From Micavibrio sp. (GTDB lineage Bacteria; Pseudomonadota; Alphaproteobacteria; Micavibrionales; Micavibrionaceae): a stretch of DNA of 64,000 bases. Made by a program: the position numbers and the translations under genes. The notes under the pieces were generated by a model. That model was not told the origin of the DNA and made no database searches. It saw only the letters and a list, made by a program, of their open reading frames with translations. The stretch lies in contig BQJE01000004.1 of NCBI GenBank assembly GCA_021604545.1, positions 166,703-230,702 on the forward strand. The letters run 5' to 3'. Positions within the stretch are counted from its first letter, which is position 1, and every line of letters starts with the position of its first letter. Below are positions 63,158-64,000 of the stretch, in pieces.

Positions 63158-63223
63158 GCGGGTGTAGCTCAGTGGTAGAGCATCAGCTTCGGGCCGTGGG
63201 TTCGATACCCATCACCCGCTCCA
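63158..63223 (+). pseudogene. tRNA-Gly(CCC)-like gene with deleted anticodon arm
   Basis: 66 bases including CCA. The acceptor stem GCGGGTG/CACCCGC, D arm GCTCAGTGGTAGAGC, T arm GTGGG-TTCGATA-CCCAT and terminal CCA are intact. Between the D and T arms only 14 bases remain (ATCAGCTTCGGGCC) where a tRNA needs about 23. Restoring nine bases after CAGCTTC would give a normal tRNA-Gly with anticodon CCC. It cannot decode as it stands, so it is either a pseudogene or an assembly error. Confidence 0.8.
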
Positions 63224-63246
63224 TTCGTTTAGTTAGGAGAAATAAC

Positions 63247-63612
63247 ATGCCGGAACAAACTGTCTTAGCATTTCGTATCAGGCACTTGCTTTGGGCTTGT
63301 GATGAAATCGAAAAATTTAGAAAACATAGATCTTATAACGAGTTTTATCACAATCGGATGGTTATGCGTACGGTCGAGACGTGCTTTAGAGTGTTGTGGG
63401 ATGAGGCGCATCATCTGCCCATGGATATAAAATCCAGATATCCGGATATTCCCTGGGATAAAATTGAGAATGTTATGAATTATTTTTCCTATCATTATGA
63501 TCATCAGGAATATGAGGACCTGTCTGTTCTTATTGAACGAGAATTGCCTGTCTTTCATAAGGGGTTTGAAAAGATACTGGCAGAGGAGATACAGGACCAA
63601 AATACTCAATAA
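63247..63612 (+). CDS. HepT-like (DUF86) protein, degenerate
   Basis: 121 residues. TAGGAGA lies ahead of the ATG at 63247. The C-terminal half (YPDIPWDKIENVMNYFSYHY, then LSVLIERELPVFHKGFEKIL) follows the HepT pattern, but the RNxxxH segment of the ribonuclease site is not kept (MNYFSY). The usual MNT nucleotidyltransferase partner is absent. It may be an inactive relative or a different helical protein. Confidence 0.6.
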   Translation: MPEQTVLAFRIRHLLWACDEIEKFRKHRSYNEFYHNRMVMRTVETCFRVLWDEAHHLPMDIKSRYPDIPWDKIENVMNYFSYHYDHQEYEDLSVLIERELPVFHKGFEKILAEEIQDQNTQ

Positions 63613-63668
63613 CCTGAATAAACTTGCGTTTTTGTTCTAATTTCTGTTTTCTAGGATCTGATTTTATC

Positions 63669-63742
63669 GCGGGCGTAGTTCAATGGTAGAACGTCAGCCT
63701 TCCAAGCTGAATATGCCGGTTCGATCCCGGTCGCCCGCTCCA
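63669..63742 (+). tRNA. tRNA-Gly(TCC)
   Basis: Acceptor GCGGGCG/CGCCCGC, D arm GTTCAATGGTAGAAC, anticodon stem TCAGC/GCTGA with loop CTTCCAA (anticodon TCC), T loop TTCGATC and encoded CCA. It lies upstream of tuf, matching the ancient tRNA-tuf linkage. It can read GGA and, by wobble, GGG, so it could cover for the damaged tRNA upstream. Confidence 0.96.
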
Positions 63743-63767
63743 CATTTTCCGGCCACTATAAAATCCA

Positions 63768-63796
63768 TTGACATAGAGGCTCCAGTTTTCTACACA
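63768..63796 (+). promoter_or_regulatory. Candidate tuf promoter
   Basis: TTGACA (63768-63773), 17 bases, TACACA (63791-63796), about 58 bases before the tuf start. The -10 is poor. tuf may instead be read from the tRNA. Confidence 0.4.
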
Positions 63797-63853
63797 AAAG
63801 TATTGGTTTTGCTGCGTGGGCGGCATTTTATCTGGCAGAAAAGGTAGAGAATT

Positions 63854-64000
63854 ATGTCTAAGGAAAAATTTGAACGTAACAAGCCGCATTGTAACATTGG
63901 CACGATTGGTCATGTTGACCATGGCAAGACGACGTTGACGGCGGCGATTGCGCAGCAATATGGATCTGGCGAGAGCGTTGATGCGATTGACAAGGCGCCT
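63854..64000 (+). CDS. tuf: Elongation factor Tu, N-terminal part
   Basis: The first 49 codons, cut by the window edge. [20 protein letters not shown] and [13 protein letters not shown] carry the G1 GTP-binding loop (GHVDHGKT). [17 protein letters not shown] corresponds to the switch I approach and differs in length from common alphaproteobacterial forms. The remainder lies beyond the window. Confidence 0.96.
   Translation, partial: MSKEKFERNKPHCNIGTIGHVDHGKTTLTAAIAQQYGSGESVDAIDKAP

Noticed and set aside
63124..63246. Extended N-terminus of the HepT-like protein
   Set aside because: The open frame runs through the tRNA-like gene; the ATG at 63247 has a strong ribosome site.
1..64000. CRISPR array, insertion sequence, prophage or integrase
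   Set aside because: No regular spaced repeats, transposase, integrase or phage structural gene was found. The fibre-like motif in the prepilin proteins is not accompanied by phage genes.

Overview
The window is a stretch of alphaproteobacterial chromosome of moderate GC content. The class is well supported by a GcrA cell-cycle regulator, a two-domain cold-shock protein, a single bifunctional RelA/SpoT next to rpoZ, and the block acpS-lepB-rnc-era. The order cannot be fixed from the sequence; a Micavibrio-like or Rhodospirillales-like lineage would fit but is only a guess. Coding density is high, genes often overlap by 1-4 bases, and no transposase, integrase or CRISPR array is visible.

Layout. 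1-5075: the N-terminal 1012 codons of a large protein with a peptidoglycan-binding-like start, alanine racemase, and a VanX-type dipeptidase. 5181-9280: an MlaE/MlaF lipid transporter and penicillin-binding protein 1A. 9305-11585: tRNA-Gly(GCC), two unknown proteins, a ProX-type editing deacylase, a LON-domain protein and a Trm112-like protein. 11594-13341: leuA preceded by a leucine-rich leader peptide. 13338-20802: a uracil-DNA glycosylase and the housekeeping run rpoZ, rsh, apt, DUF2062, acpS, lepB, rnc, era. 20991-25882: gcrA and an RND efflux pair. 26058-30422: three tandem paralogous prepilin-like proteins. 30527-33138: a candidate small RNA, a DUF1223 protein, a bacterial voltage-gated sodium channel and a degenerate alpha/beta hydrolase. 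33251-36446: rpmI-rplT, an unknown protein, a non-coding stretch with a palindromic promoter and an inverted repeat, pheS and an acetyltransferase. 36456-44970: cold-shock protein, fadD, pheT (unlinked from pheS), an unknown protein and polA. 44971-46682: a candidate non-coding RNA, a small secreted protein between two copies of the rlmB 3' end, and rlmB. 46748-55037: a sulfotransferase, tRNA-Tyr, and a compact operon arsR-arsC-pstS-porin-pstC-pstA-pstB-aquaporin. 55158-64000: a gene remnant, an ABC-F ATPase, an operon of JmjC hydroxylase, NYN protein and greB, a flavoprotein, a MoeB-rhodanese fusion, a VIT1 transporter, a YeaQ-type protein, a damaged tRNA-Gly, a HepT-like protein, tRNA-Gly(TCC) and the start of tuf.

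How the genes work together. Most of the window is core metabolism and cell-envelope work. Two accessory modules stand out. The first is the prepilin triad, in which a type IV-pilin N-terminus is joined to a tail-fibre-like motif, with no pilus assembly genes nearby. The second is the arsenic-phosphate operon, which strings together an arsenic-type sensor, an arsenate-reductase-type protein, a complete outer-to-inner-membrane phosphate uptake route and an aquaglyceroporin exit route. Several regulatory and non-coding signals add interest: the probable leaderless leucine attenuator, two promoter-terminator pairs without a gene, and a promoter lying within a perfect palindrome.
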